From positions 1 to 64,000 of the forward strand of contig JAHDSF010000035.1 in the NCBI GenBank assembly GCA_018432935.1: DNA of 64,000 nucleotides. The letters run 5' to 3'. The notes beneath the pieces are model-generated. The model was not told where the DNA came from. It worked only from the letters and a program-made list of their open reading frames with translations, and made no database searches. Shown here one piece after another: positions 26,979 to 36,471 of this stretch. The translations under genes were made by a program, and so were the position numbers. Position 1 is the first letter of the stretch. Every line of letters starts with the position of its first letter. This DNA comes from Rhodospirillales bacterium. Its GTDB lineage: Bacteria > Pseudomonadota > Alphaproteobacteria > Rhodospirillales > Shumkoniaceae.

Positions 26979-28451
26979 TCAACCTTTGCCGATCCGCATC
27001 GCGACGAAGCGCAGTCCTCCCTGGCCGTCGACCAGGAGCAGGACCGACTTGCGGCCGGCCTTTGTCGCCTCGGCGAGAAGGCGGCGAACGTCTTCGGGCG
27101 TGCTGACCTCTTTCTGGCTGACCTCGACGATGACGTCGCCCGGACGGATGCCCTTCTCGGCGGCGGCGCTGTTCGCGGCCACCGAAGTAACGACCACGCC
27201 CTTGCCGCTCTCGTCGAGGCTGAAGCGCTCGCGCAGGTGCTCGTCGACGGTCGCGATGGTCAGCCCCAGTTCGCCGATGTCGGTGGTTGCCGAAGGCCCG
27301 GAGCTCGGCGGCGTCCGCGAGGCCAGCTGCGGCTCATCGTCCTTGAGGGCGCCGACGTCGACCTTCAGCCGCAGCTCCTTGCCGTCGCGCCACACCACCA
27401 CCTCGGCGGACTTGCCGGCTTCCATCTCGGCGACGATGCGGGGCAGCCTACGCATCTCGTCGATCGGTTTGCCGCCGAACGAGAGGATCACGTCGCCCGC
27501 CTTGATCCCGGCGGCCTCGGCCGGGCTCTCGGCGATGACCATCGAGACCAGGGCGCCGCCCGACTTCCTCAGGCCAAGAGGCTCGGCGATCTCCTCGGTC
27601 ACCGCCTGGATGCGGACCCCGAGCCAGCCGCGACGGACCTCGCCGAACTTGATGAGCTGCTCGATCACCGGCTTGGCGGCCGCGCTGGCGTAGGCAAAAC
27701 CGATGCCGACGCTGCCACCCGAGGGGGAGAAGATGGCGGTGTTGATGCCGATCACCTCGCCCGCGGTATTGAAGGTCGGCCCGCCCGAATTGCCCTTGTT
27801 GATCGAGGCGTCCGTCTGGATGAAGTCGTCGTAAGGGCCGGCGTTGATGTCGCGGCCGCGCGCCGAGATGATGCCCGCGGTCACCGTGCTGCCGAGCCCG
27901 AACGGGTTGCCGATCGCCAGTACCCAATCGCCCACCCGCGCCCTGTCGGAATCGCCGAACGGAACGAACGGCAGCGACCGCTTGGCCTCGACCTTGAGCA
28001 CCGCCATGTCGGTCTTGGCGTCGCGGCCGACGACCTTGGCCTGCAGCCTCGTCTCGTCATGAAGCACGACGGTGATCTCGTCCGCATCCTGGATGACGTG
28101 GTTGTTGGTGACGACATAGCCGCGCGCATCGATGATGAACCCCGACCCCAGCGACGTGGCCTTGTGCCGACGCTGGTCGGGCTGGTTGCGGTCGAAGAAC
28201 TCCTTGAAGAACTCCTCGAACGGCGATCCCGGCGGCAGCTGCGGCACTTCCATCCCGCCGCGGCCCTGGATCGTCTGCGTCGTCGAGATGTTGACGACTG
28301 CGGGGAGCAGCCGCTCTGCAAGGTCCGCGAAGCTGTCGGGTGCCGGCCGGGCTAAGGCGGCAGGCGCCGCCAAGACCACCAGCAACAGCGCGGCAAACGC
28401 AACACTTCTGCCCCCGCGGGTCCTGGCGGGCGCCATCACCAATCTAGACAT
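26979..28451 (-). CDS. degP: Do/DegP-type periplasmic serine endoprotease
   Basis: A 490-residue HtrA protease and chaperone. A signal peptide (to about residue 35, ALARPAP) is followed by the trypsin-like domain with catalytic H118 (TNNHVI), D148 (KTDMAVL) and S222 (GNSGGP), then two PDZ domains (about 290-375 and 400-485). It degrades misfolded envelope proteins. Start MSRLVMAP is preceded by an AGGGTGG site. It follows DUF2065, hflC and hflK on the same strand, the conserved alphaproteobacterial order, so it probably belongs to one envelope quality-control transcript. Confidence 0.95.
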   Translation of the reverse strand: MSRLVMAPARTRGGRSVAFAALLLVVLAAPAALARPAPDSFADLAERLLPAVVNISTTQTIQGRGGMEVPQLPPGSPFEEFFKEFFDRNQPDQRRHKATSLGSGFIIDARGYVVTNNHVIQDADEITVVLHDETRLQAKVVGRDAKTDMAVLKVEAKRSLPFVPFGDSDRARVGDWVLAIGNPFGLGSTVTAGIISARGRDINAGPYDDFIQTDASINKGNSGGPTFNTAGEVIGINTAIFSPSGGSVGIGFAYASAAAKPVIEQLIKFGEVRRGWLGVRIQAVTEEIAEPLGLRKSGGALVSMVIAESPAEAAGIKAGDVILSFGGKPIDEMRRLPRIVAEMEAGKSAEVVVWRDGKELRLKVDVGALKDDEPQLASRTPPSSGPSATTDIGELGLTIATVDEHLRERFSLDESGKGVVVTSVAANSAAAEKGIRPGDVIVEVSQKEVSTPEDVRRLLAEATKAGRKSVLLLVDGQGGLRFVAMRIGKG

Positions 28452-28500
28452 CGTTCCACCCTGTCCTGTTTGCTGCGGGCGAAATCTCGACGACACGGCA

Positions 28501-28686
28501 TTATCCCTTGGCGGCCCATACGAGGACGAGCCCCGCGACCGCGAGGCCCAGTCCTCCATAGCGGAGCAGCGAAGGGGGCTGTTCCAGCACCGACGCCAGG
28601 ACACGCTTCATGCGCTCGGGCGCCAGAGCATAGATAACCCCTTCGATGACCATGGCCAATCCCAGGGCCGCGAGAAATTCCACCAT
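28501..28686 (-). CDS. DUF2065 small membrane protein
   Basis: A 61-residue protein with two hydrophobic helices, LAALGLAMVIEGVIYALAP and YGGLGLAVAGLVLVWAAKG, joined by a basic loop. This is the DUF2065 (YjeT) pattern. The gene is typically found beside hflC, as here, and an accessory role to HflKC is plausible but untested. It sits 68 bp after hflC and 49 bp before degP. Confidence 0.85.
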   Translation of the reverse strand: MVEFLAALGLAMVIEGVIYALAPERMKRVLASVLEQPPSLLRYGGLGLAVAGLVLVWAAKG

Positions 28687-28754
28687 CCTGATCTGCCGCT
28701 GTTGCGGGCGCGGAGGCGAACGGGTGTGCCGTCATCCTCCGCGCCCGTGCACCG

Positions 28755-29753
28755 CTACGGTGCCGGTGCGGTAGCAGCCCCGGTCGGGGGAGCCTCGGAA
28801 AGCGGCTCCCGACGCGTCAGTGCGGTGTCGCCGCCTCGAGACGGCGCGGTGCTTGTCGGTCCGGCCTGCTGGGGAGCGGTGACGCGCTGGCCGCCGCTCA
28901 TGTTGCCGAAATAGCGGAAGAAGTCGCTGTCCGGCGGACCGACGAAGCGGGTGTTCTGGCTGGGCAACCCTTCCTGCAGGGCCTGCATCGAGGCCCAGAA
29001 GTCGAAGAACCCGACATCCTGCCCGTAGGCCTCGTTATAGATCCGCTGCGCCTCGGCATCGCCCTGGCCCCGCGTGATCTCGGACGTCTTCTGGGCATTG
29101 GAGACGATGATCGTCCGCTGCTTGTCGGCATCGGCGCGGATCCGTCGCGAATCGCGGTCGCCCTCGGCGCGGATCTTGCGGGCCTCCTGCTCGCGCTGCG
29201 TCTGCATGCGGTTGAAGATGGCCTGGCTGTTCTCCTCCGGCAGGTCGACGCGCTTGATGCGGACGTCGATCACGGTGACGCCGAACGCCTTGCTCTGCTC
29301 GTTCACCCGCTCGGCGATGAGGTGCACGAGCTGCGCCCGCTCCTGGGTCAGGAGACGCGCCAACTCCACCTCGCCGAACACCGCCCGCAGATTGGCGTTG
29401 ATGACGTTGGCAAGCCGGATCTCCATGCCCTGGATATTGTTCACGGTCTGGAAGAACAGCAGCGGGTCGAGAATCCGGTAGCGGGCGAAGGCATTGACGA
29501 CGAGCTGCTTCTGGTCGCGCGTCGGCACCTCTTCGTTATCGGCGTTGAAATCGAGCACCCGCTTGTCGAAGACCTCGACGTTCTGGACAAACGGCAGTTT
29601 GAAGTTCAGGCCCGCGTTCTTGACCACCCGGACCGGCTTGCCGAACTGCAGCACCAGCGCCTGCTCGGCTTCGTGCACGGTGTACAGGGCCGAATAGCCG
29701 AACAGCCCGACCACGATCAGAACGACCGCGACGATGACGAAAGGTCCACGCAT
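28755..29753 (-). CDS. hflC: HflC, SPFH-domain regulator of FtsH
   Basis: A 332-residue SPFH/prohibitin-type protein. An N-terminal membrane anchor (VIVAVVLIVVGLFGYSALY) precedes the band-7 domain (EQALVLQFGKPVRV, LDFNADNEEVPTRDQKQLVVNAFARYRI). A coiled region rich in charged residues (about 190-245) follows. The tail past about 290 is low-complexity and poorly conserved. HflC and HflK form a periplasmic cage around FtsH and modulate its proteolysis. It starts 1 bp after the hflK stop codon. Confidence 0.95.
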   Translation of the reverse strand: MRGPFVIVAVVLIVVGLFGYSALYTVHEAEQALVLQFGKPVRVVKNAGLNFKLPFVQNVEVFDKRVLDFNADNEEVPTRDQKQLVVNAFARYRILDPLLFFQTVNNIQGMEIRLANVINANLRAVFGEVELARLLTQERAQLVHLIAERVNEQSKAFGVTVIDVRIKRVDLPEENSQAIFNRMQTQREQEARKIRAEGDRDSRRIRADADKQRTIIVSNAQKTSEITRGQGDAEAQRIYNEAYGQDVGFFDFWASMQALQEGLPSQNTRFVGPPDSDFFRYFGNMSGGQRVTAPQQAGPTSTAPSRGGDTALTRREPLSEAPPTGAATAPAP

Positions 29754-29754
29754 G

Positions 29755-30903
29755 TCAGCTTCCTCCCGTCACGGTGTTGCGGCCCGCGGTCGGCGCCGTG
29801 TCCTTGGGGGGCTGGTTGTTGTTGCGCAACGAATCCAGCGGCAGGTACGGCACCACCCCGGAGCCTCCGCCACCCTCGGCACTCTGGTCGATCAGGACCT
29901 TGTCGATGTCGCGCATGATCGATTTCATGGTGTCGAGGTAGATCCGCCGCCGCGTCACGTCCTCCTGGTTCTTGTATTCGTTCAGCACCGCCAGGAAGCG
30001 GTTCGCCTGGCCGGTGGCGATGGCGATCTTCTGCTCGCGATAGCCCTCGGCGTCCTTGAGGATGCGTTGCGCCTCGCCTTCCGAGCGTTCGAGAACCTCG
30101 TTGTAGTACGCGGTCGCCTCGTTGATCGTGCGCTCCTTGTCGGCGCGCGCCGCCTGCACGTCGCGGAAGGCATCGAGCACGTTGCCGGGCGGGTCGACCT
30201 TCTGGAGTTGCACTTCGGTCACCTCGATGCCGGAACCGTAGTGGTCGAGGATGGCCTGGATCAGGGTCTTGGTTGCCCGCTCGATCTCGACCCGGCCCTC
30301 GGTGCGGGTGAATTCGAACTCGCTCTTGCCGACGATCTCGCGCAGCGCAGCTTCCGAGGCATCCTTCACCGTGGCCTCGGGGTTGCGCACGTTGAACAGG
30401 TACTTGCCGGCGTCCTTGATGACCCAGAACGTCACCGACTGGATGTCGATGATGTTCTCGTCGCCGGTCAGCATCAGGCTTTCCTGAGGCACCGAGCGCG
30501 AGGGGCCAGAGCGCTGACCGGGAACCGTCTGGCGGAATCCGACCGGCGTACGATTGACGCGGGTCACCTGCGGCTTCTCGACCGACCCGATCGGTGGCGG
30601 CACGAACCAGTGCAGTCCGGGCGGGGTGGTGTCGACCCACTTGCCGAACGCCAGCACCACGCCCTGCTCCTCCGGCTCAACCTTGTAGATGCCGGAGACC
30701 AGCCAGAGCGCGACAACCGCCAGGGCGGCGAGGATCAGTCCCTTGCCGCCGCCGAAGCCTCCCGGAAGATAGCGTTTGAAGCGGTCCTGACTCTTCCGCA
30801 GCAGTTCCTCCAGGTCAGGGGGCCGCTGTCCCGAGGGGCCTCGGCCCCAGGGTCCCTGCCCTCCGCCTCCAAACGGACCTCCGCCTTGCGGATTCCATGC
30901 CAT
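29755..30903 (-). CDS. hflK: HflK, SPFH-domain regulator of FtsH
   Basis: A 382-residue partner of HflC. The glycine-rich cytosolic start (WNPQGGGPFGGGGQGPWGRG) and DLEELLRKSQDRFKRYLPGG are typical, followed by one membrane helix (LILAALAVVALWLVSGIY) and the SPFH domain (EEQGVVLAFGKWVDTTPPGLHW). The end is proline-rich. It is first in hflK-hflC-DUF2065-degP and is divergent from mrp across a 184-bp gap that must hold both promoters. Confidence 0.95.
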   Translation of the reverse strand: MAWNPQGGGPFGGGGQGPWGRGPSGQRPPDLEELLRKSQDRFKRYLPGGFGGGKGLILAALAVVALWLVSGIYKVEPEEQGVVLAFGKWVDTTPPGLHWFVPPPIGSVEKPQVTRVNRTPVGFRQTVPGQRSGPSRSVPQESLMLTGDENIIDIQSVTFWVIKDAGKYLFNVRNPEATVKDASEAALREIVGKSEFEFTRTEGRVEIERATKTLIQAILDHYGSGIEVTEVQLQKVDPPGNVLDAFRDVQAARADKERTINEATAYYNEVLERSEGEAQRILKDAEGYREQKIAIATGQANRFLAVLNEYKNQEDVTRRRIYLDTMKSIMRDIDKVLIDQSAEGGGGSGVVPYLPLDSLRNNNQPPKDTAPTAGRNTVTGGS

Positions 30904-31087
30904 GAAACCCTACCCTTTCCGCCGCTTGCTGGATCGCTTAAACCGATGGGACATCAAAGAACAGTATTTGAGATGCGTCCGTCAACTTCGTATATGTAAC
31001 CTCGCACCGTGACAAGACGCGGCGTCGATGGACTGCGCACCGCAGTCTGACTTTCATATGTGTCTGCCAGAATCGGGGAATTCAAGC

Positions 31088-32242
31088 ATGCCCGAAGTAT
31101 CGGAACGGTCGGTCGTCGAGGCGCTCAGCCGAGTCGTCGATGAAGAGAAGGGCGGCGACATCGTCTCGCTGAGCATGGTCTCCGGCCTCCACGTCCAAGA
31201 CGGCAACGTCGTGTTCGCCATCGAAGTGGAGCCACAGCGTGGCGCTCGCATGGAGCCGCTGCGGCGCCGGGCCGAGGAGGCGGTGAAGGCGCTGCCGGGC
31301 GTGCATTCCGTCACCGCCGTGCTGACCGCCGAGCGGCCGGCCGGCGAGGCGCACGGCCACGACGATCACCACCACGGCCACGACGATCACCACCACGGCC
31401 ACCACCACGACCACGAGGATCACCACGCGCGCGAGTTGCTGCCCGAGGTCAAGGCGATCATTGCCGTCGCCTCCGGGAAGGGCGGCGTCGGCAAGTCGAC
31501 GGTGGCCGCCAACCTGGCGGTCGGCCTGTCCCGGCTTGGCCTGGCGGTGGGCCTGCTTGACGCCGACATCTACGGCCCGTCGATGCCGCGCATGATGGGG
31601 GTCAAGGGCGAGCCGTCTTCCAGTGACGGCAAGACCATCAACCCGCTCGAGGCGCACGGCCTGAAGGTGATGTCGATCGGCTTTCTGGTGGAAGAGGAGA
31701 CCCCCGTCATCTGGCGCGGCCCGATGGTGATGTCGGCGCTCGAGCAGCTCATGCGCGACGTCAACTGGGGGGCGCTCGACGTGCTGGTGGTCGACATGCC
31801 GCCGGGGACGGGCGACGCCCAGCTGACGATGGCGCAGCGGGTGCCCCTGGCGGGCGCCGTCATTGTCTCGACGCCGCAGGACATCGCGCTCGCAGACGCC
31901 CGCAAGGGCCTCAACATGTTCCGCCGCACCAACGTGCCGGTGCTGGGACTGGTCGAGAACATGAGCTATTTCGTTTGCCCGCACTGCGGCGGCCGCACCG
32001 ACATCTTCAGCCACGGCGGCGCCCGCCGCGAGGCGGAGCTGCTGGCGATGGACTTCCTGGGCGAGATCCCACTCGACCCGGTGATCCGCGAGACCTCCGA
32101 CGGGGGCAGCCCGATCGTCGGGTCCGACCCCTCGAGTCCACACGCCGAGGCCTTCATGAAGATCGCCGAGCAGGTGCGCAGCAAGCTCGATCGCATCGTC
32201 GCCGAGCGCCAGGCGGGCAAGCCGCGGATCGTGATCGACTAG
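31088..32242 (+). CDS. mrp: Mrp/ApbC iron-sulfur cluster carrier with His-rich linker
   Basis: A 384-residue P-loop ATPase that carries and transfers Fe-S clusters. Residues about 5-80 are a MIP18/DUF59 domain. Residues 89-113 are an unusual linker in which 15 of 25 residues are histidine. The deviant Walker A is GKGGVGKS (130-137), and the cluster-binding CPHC lies at C297/C300. The linker could bind Ni, Zn or Co, as His-rich tracts do in HypB or SlyD; that is inference. The stop codon shares CTAG with the convergent nikO stop. Confidence 0.93.
   Translation: MPEVSERSVVEALSRVVDEEKGGDIVSLSMVSGLHVQDGNVVFAIEVEPQRGARMEPLRRRAEEAVKALPGVHSVTAVLTAERPAGEAHGHDDHHHGHDDHHHGHHHDHEDHHARELLPEVKAIIAVASGKGGVGKSTVAANLAVGLSRLGLAVGLLDADIYGPSMPRMMGVKGEPSSSDGKTINPLEAHGLKVMSIGFLVEEETPVIWRGPMVMSALEQLMRDVNWGALDVLVVDMPPGTGDAQLTMAQRVPLAGAVIVSTPQDIALADARKGLNMFRRTNVPVLGLVENMSYFVCPHCGGRTDIFSHGGARREAELLAMDFLGEIPLDPVIRETSDGGSPIVGSDPSSPHAEAFMKIAEQVRSKLDRIVAERQAGKPRIVID
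31352..31414 (+). repeat. 21-bp tandem repeats encoding the Mrp His-rich linker
   Basis: Two perfect 21-bp copies (31352-31372 and 31373-31393), each encoding His-Gly-His-Asp-Asp-His-His, are followed by a diverged third copy. In-frame expansion of the unit explains the histidine tract and makes its length likely to vary among strains. Confidence 0.85.
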
Positions 32243-33009
32243 CCTTCCGCCAGCCCGGGCGCAAATCCGCATCGGGGGCAAGGCCGGGCGGCGACGGGCA
32301 CTTCGAGGCCGCAGCGTTCCAGCAGGGCCGCATCCCCCAGCAGGGTGCGCGAGGGGCCGTCGGCTGCCACCCTGCCTTCGTGCAGTACGATCGTGCGCGG
32401 GCACAGCTCCAGCACCAGGTCGAGGTCGTGGGTGACGACCAGCTTGGTGTGGGCGAAGCCGCGCAAGAGTTCGATCACCTGGCGCCGCCCGCGCGGATCG
32501 AGGCCGGTCGAAGGCTCGTCGAGCAGCAGGATGTCAGGCGACATGGCGAGCACGGCAGCGACTGCGACCCGCCGCTTCTCGCCGCCGGAAAGGCGGTGCG
32601 GCGGGCGATCGCGGAGGTGCCAGGCGCCGACCCGCTCCAGGCAGTCGCGGACCCGCGCCCGGCAGTCCGCTTCCGGCATGCCGAGGTTGAGCGGCCCGAA
32701 GGCGACGTCGTCGAACACCGTCGGCATGAAGAGCTGGTCGTCGGGGTCCTGGAAAACGGTGCCGACGGTGCGCCGCAGGTGGGTGAGCGTGCCGTGCGCA
32801 ACCGGCAGGTCCCCCACCACGATGCGGCCGGAATCGGCGGTCAGGATGCCGTTGAGGTGGAGCAACAGGGTCGACTTGCCGGCGCCGTTGGCGCCGATCA
32901 CGGCGACGCTCTCGCCGTGGCCGAGCTCGAACGATACTCCGTCCAGCGCCCAGGTTCCGTCGGGGTAGGCGAAGCGGACGGCCTCGACGACGACGCGGTG
33001 GTGGCTCAC
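32239..33009 (-). CDS. Energy-coupling factor ATPase of a Ni/Co transporter
   Basis: A 256-residue CbiO/NikO-type ATPase with Walker A GANGAGKST, Q-loop VFQDPDDQLF, signature LSGGEKRRVAVAAVLAM, Walker B ILLLDEPSTGLD and the H-loop VVTHDLDLVLEL. It uses a GTG start immediately after the permease stop. The C-terminus carries a cysteine pair (CPRCG) and the stop overlaps that of mrp. It forms one transporter with the two genes upstream. Confidence 0.93.
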   Translation of the reverse strand: MSHHRVVVEAVRFAYPDGTWALDGVSFELGHGESVAVIGANGAGKSTLLLHLNGILTADSGRIVVGDLPVAHGTLTHLRRTVGTVFQDPDDQLFMPTVFDDVAFGPLNLGMPEADCRARVRDCLERVGAWHLRDRPPHRLSGGEKRRVAVAAVLAMSPDILLLDEPSTGLDPRGRRQVIELLRGFAHTKLVVTHDLDLVLELCPRTIVLHEGRVAADGPSRTLLGDAALLERCGLEVPVAARPCPRCGFAPGLAEG

Positions 33010-33010
33010 G

Positions 33011-33817
33011 TCAGCCTCCCACCAGCAGTAGGCCCAAGGCGTGGGCCGGGAACACCAGGCGGAGGACGGCGAAGAAGCCGAGCCAGCCGACCGCGAACAG
33101 CCAGTCTCGGCCGCTCATGCGTGGGGTGGCGATCAGCCGCCATTCGCCGTCGAAGCCGCGGCACAGCATCGCCTCGTGGATACGCCTCGCCCGTGCCACG
33201 GCGCGCAGCAGGAGCTGGCCCAGGATGGCGGCGAACGCGCGCCAGGACGGCGGCCGGTCGTGCGGTACGCGCAGCCGGTAGGCGGTGAGAGTGCGCCGGC
33301 TCTCCTCGGCGAGCAGGAACAGATAGCGGTAAAGGCTCAACAACTGGGTGACGAACACCCGCGGCGCACCCATCCGCAAGGCGGCGCGGCCGAGGGCTGG
33401 AACCGGCGTGGTGGCGACCAGGATCAGCAGCGCCCCGATGGTCAGCGCGAAGCGCACCAGGATCGAGACAAACGAGAGCCAGCCGCCGGAGATGCCGATC
33501 CCGGCGACGCTCGCCACTACTTCGCGGTCCAGCAGCGGGTTGAAGACGCCGACCAGCACCGCGAACGGCGCCACTATGGCGAGCCGCCGCAGCACGAATC
33601 TCACAGGCACGCCGGAAACCGCCAGCAGCACGATCGGGAAGGTCGCGAACGGGAGCAGATCGCCGACCGCATGCTTGTCGAACGAGACGACGCACAGCAC
33701 GAACGCCAGCGTCACCGCCAGCTTGGCCCGCGCATCGATGCGATGAATGGCGGAATCGCCCTGGCCCAGGCGGTCGAGCGTGCCGAGGTCGAGGAGGGAA
33801 TGTCCCCCACCGTTCAT
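33011..33817 (-). CDS. Energy-coupling factor transmembrane protein (CbiQ/NikQ)
   Basis: A 268-residue T-component with about six hydrophobic segments. The conserved coupling motifs appear as SRRTLTAYRLR and RARRIHEAMLCRGFDG, which contact the ATPase. It starts inside the preceding gene's end (4-bp overlap) and stops 1 bp before nikO, so the three genes are one tightly packed operon. Confidence 0.92.
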   Translation of the reverse strand: MNGGGHSLLDLGTLDRLGQGDSAIHRIDARAKLAVTLAFVLCVVSFDKHAVGDLLPFATFPIVLLAVSGVPVRFVLRRLAIVAPFAVLVGVFNPLLDREVVASVAGIGISGGWLSFVSILVRFALTIGALLILVATTPVPALGRAALRMGAPRVFVTQLLSLYRYLFLLAEESRRTLTAYRLRVPHDRPPSWRAFAAILGQLLLRAVARARRIHEAMLCRGFDGEWRLIATPRMSGRDWLFAVGWLGFFAVLRLVFPAHALGLLLVGG

Positions 33818-34830
33818 CGCGGCCAGGCGCTCAGCCGGTTGCGCCGCAGCCGCAGCGCCCAGCCGATCGCCACCGCCAGCAGCAGCGTGAGCGTGCCGCC
33901 GACGAGGCCGGAGACCGTGGTTCCTGCATTCGGCGTACTCCAGCCGGGCTCGGCGGCCTCGTCCGCTCCCGGAAAGGCGTAGTCGGGCAGCAGCGCCGCG
34001 CGGCCCTGCAGTTCGGCGGCGGCGCGATGGGCGGCGTTTTCCGGCACGGCGATCTCGGCTTCACCGGTCAGCCGGGCGATCGACCACTCGAGCCCGTCGG
34101 GATCGGCGGACGCGAACCACGACAGCGCCCCGGAGATCAGCGCGGCGGCAATGGCGAGCGGCGCCAGGACCCGCCGGCCGGTCTGCCGCGCGGCCGGATC
34201 GACCAGCCCGGGTTCGGCGCGGGCGACGAACTCGACGACCGCCACCGTGATCAGGCCTTCGACGATGCCGATCGCCAGGTGGATGGGCTGCATGGCGGCA
34301 AGGAAGGCGGTGAACGGCAGCTCGGCGATGCCCGAGGCGGTGGTTTCCAGCACCACGCCGAGGGCACCGAGCTGCAGGGCGAGGATGGCAGCGAGCCAAG
34401 TCACCGCGCGGCGGCGGAAGCCGCTCGCCTCCACCCCCGCCAGCGGCCGGTAGATCAGGGGGTAAACCAGGTAGCAGGCGACGAATCCCATGTTGAAGAT
34501 GTTGGCGCCCAGGGCCAGCAGCCCGCCGTCGGCGAAGAACAGCGCCTGCACCACCAGCACCGAGGCGATGGTCAGGAATGCCGGATGGGGTCCGAGCAGG
34601 ATGGCGAGCAGCAGCCCGCCCGCGAAATGTCCGCTGGAGCCGGTGCCGGGAATCGAGACATTGATCATCTGGGCAGCGAACACGAAGGCGCCGAGCACGC
34701 CCATCAGAGGCACCTGGCGCGAATCCGCTGACCGCCGCACCGCCCGCGAGGCGACGGCGACCGCGGCGCCGCTGACAAGCCACATCGTGCCTCCGACCTC
34801 GGGGGTCAAAAGGGCGTCCGCCATGTGCAT
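33814..34830 (-). CDS. NikM/CbiM-type metal-binding component with PDGLE domain
   Basis: A 338-residue S-component of a Ni/Co ECF transporter. The start MHMADALL was chosen because His2 at the free N-terminus is a metal ligand in CbiM/NikM and GGAGGATT lies just upstream. Later ligand-region motifs include SIPGTGSSGHFAGGLLLAILLGP. The C-terminal third has the PDGLE motif (ADPDGLEWSIARL) and a final helix, that is, a CbiN/NikN-like part fused to M. Nickel is favoured over cobalt because no cobalamin riboswitch or cobalamin-synthesis gene adjoins it. Confidence 0.9.
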   Translation of the reverse strand: MHMADALLTPEVGGTMWLVSGAAVAVASRAVRRSADSRQVPLMGVLGAFVFAAQMINVSIPGTGSSGHFAGGLLLAILLGPHPAFLTIASVLVVQALFFADGGLLALGANIFNMGFVACYLVYPLIYRPLAGVEASGFRRRAVTWLAAILALQLGALGVVLETTASGIAELPFTAFLAAMQPIHLAIGIVEGLITVAVVEFVARAEPGLVDPAARQTGRRVLAPLAIAAALISGALSWFASADPDGLEWSIARLTGEAEIAVPENAAHRAAAELQGRAALLPDYAFPGADEAAEPGWSTPNAGTTVSGLVGGTLTLLLAVAIGWALRLRRNRLSAWPR

Positions 34831-34850
34831 GCTGAATCCTCCGCGCAGCC

Positions 34851-34888
34851 GCAAGCATTATGCGACTTGCTATGCCCCCGCGAGTATA
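34851..34888 (-). promoter_or_regulatory. Candidate promoter and operator of the Ni/Co transporter
   Basis: On the minus strand TATACT (34888-34883) is a good -10. Just downstream, overlapping the likely start of transcription, are GCATTATGC (34855-34863) and the inverted pair GCAAG/CTTGC (34851-34870). A CCCCC/GGGGG hairpin overlaps as well (34875-34893). A metal-responsive repressor site is a reasonable guess, though it does not match the enterobacterial NikR consensus. Confidence 0.4.
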
Positions 34889-35045
34889 GGGGGGGCCGTC
34901 GGGCAAAGCAAACCGGATCGTCAACGGGATCGGGCTTCTCCGCCGGCCGGAAAGGGGGCGGCGCAATCCGCACGTCGCGCTTGCCAGGGGCAGGGGAATG
35001 GCCGCACATTTCCGGACCCGACAGCGGCAATGGGATGACGGACCG

Positions 35046-36431
35046 GTGGCCAAGAACACGATGTGGGGCGGTCGCTTCGGCGGCGGCACGTCCGGCGTGA
35101 TGGACGCGATCAACGTCTCGATCGACTTCGACCGCCGCCTTCACGCGCAGGACATCGCGGGCTCGCGCGCGCACTGCCGCATGCTGGTGGCGCAGGGCAT
35201 CATCGGCGCGGCCGACGGCGAGCGCATCCTCGAAGGACTGGAGACGGTCGAGCGCGAGATCGCGGAGGGGACCTTTCCGTTCCGGCGCGAGTTCGAGGAC
35301 ATCCACATGAACGTGGAGGCGCGGCTGCGCGAGCTGATCGGCGACGCCGCGGGGCGCCTCCACACCGCGCGCTCGCGCAACGACCAGGTGGCGACCGACT
35401 TCCGCCTCTGGGTGCGCGACGCTCTCGATCGCCTGCAGGGAGAGATCACGGCCCTGCAGGCAGTGCTGATCGCCCGTGCCGAGGAGCATGCGGCCTCGGT
35501 GATGCCCGGTTTCACCCATCTTCAGATCGCCCAGCCGGTGACCCTCGGCCACCATCTGCTGGCCTACGTCGAGATGCTGGGCCGCGACCGCGGCCGCCTC
35601 GCCGACGCCCGCGAGCGCATGAACGTAAGCCCCCTTGGTTCGGCGGCTCTGGCCGGCACGTCGTTTCCGATCGACCGTCGGCACACCGCCGAGGCGCTCG
35701 GCTTCGACCGTCCGTGCGAGAACTCGATCGACGGCGTCTCCGACCGCGATTTCGCGCTCGAATACCTCGCCGCGCTGGCGATCCTCGCCGTGCACCTGTC
35801 GCGGCTGGCCGAAGAGATCGTGCTGTGGTGCAGCGACCAGTTCGGGTTCCTGCGTCTCGCCGACGAGTACTCGACCGGCAGCTCGATCATGCCGCAGAAG
35901 CGCAATCCCGATGCCGCCGAGCTGGTCCGCGCCAAGGCGGGCCGCGTGATCGGCGATCTCAACGCCCTGCTGGTGGTGATGAAGGGCCTGCCGCTGACCT
36001 ACGGCAAGGACATGCAGGACGACAAGGAGCCGGTATTCGAGGCGACGGACACCGTGACGCTTTGCCTCGCCGCCTGCACCGGGATGCTGGAGAGCGCCAA
36101 TTTCCGCACCGACCGCATGCTTGCCGACGCCGCCAAGGGTTTTGCCACCGCCACCGATCTTGCCGACTGGCTGGTGCGCGCCTTGGGGCTGCCCTTCCGC
36201 GACGCCCATCACGTGGTGGGGGCGATCGTCAAGCGCGCCGAGGGGCGGGGCTGCGGCCTCGAAGACCTGCCGCTCGCCGAGATGCAGGCGGTGGAGCCGC
36301 GCATCACCGAAACGGTATTGACGGTGCTGGGTGCCGAGAACTCGGTGCGCAGCCGCACCAGCTTCGGGGGCACCGCTCCCGAGAACGTGCGCAAGGCAGC
36401 CTTGGAGGCCCGCCGTCGTTTCCTTACATGA
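35046..36431 (+). CDS. argH: Argininosuccinate lyase
   Basis: A 461-residue fumarase/aspartase-superfamily enzyme that cleaves argininosuccinate to arginine and fumarate. It shows [49 protein letters not shown] and the superfamily signature [16 protein letters not shown]. The start is taken as GTG 35046 (then [10 protein letters not shown]), preceded by GGGATGACGG; ATG 35061 would trim five residues. It heads an argH-lipoprotein-lysA run that is conserved in alphaproteobacteria. Confidence 0.95.
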   Translation: MAKNTMWGGRFGGGTSGVMDAINVSIDFDRRLHAQDIAGSRAHCRMLVAQGIIGAADGERILEGLETVEREIAEGTFPFRREFEDIHMNVEARLRELIGDAAGRLHTARSRNDQVATDFRLWVRDALDRLQGEITALQAVLIARAEEHAASVMPGFTHLQIAQPVTLGHHLLAYVEMLGRDRGRLADARERMNVSPLGSAALAGTSFPIDRRHTAEALGFDRPCENSIDGVSDRDFALEYLAALAILAVHLSRLAEEIVLWCSDQFGFLRLADEYSTGSSIMPQKRNPDAAELVRAKAGRVIGDLNALLVVMKGLPLTYGKDMQDDKEPVFEATDTVTLCLAACTGMLESANFRTDRMLADAAKGFATATDLADWLVRALGLPFRDAHHVVGAIVKRAEGRGCGLEDLPLAEMQAVEPRITETVLTVLGAENSVRSRTSFGGTAPENVRKAALEARRRFLT

Positions 36432-36471
36432 TGGAGGCGCCGGGCGCAGGTCCGGCGGAGGGATCTTTGGA

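Noticed and set aside
34831-35045. A cobalamin riboswitch upstream of the Ni/Co transporter or adenosyltransferase
   Set aside because: I looked for the B12-box consensus in both leaders and found nothing like it; the gaps are too short (about 215 bp here, and an overlapping gene upstream of the adenosyltransferase).
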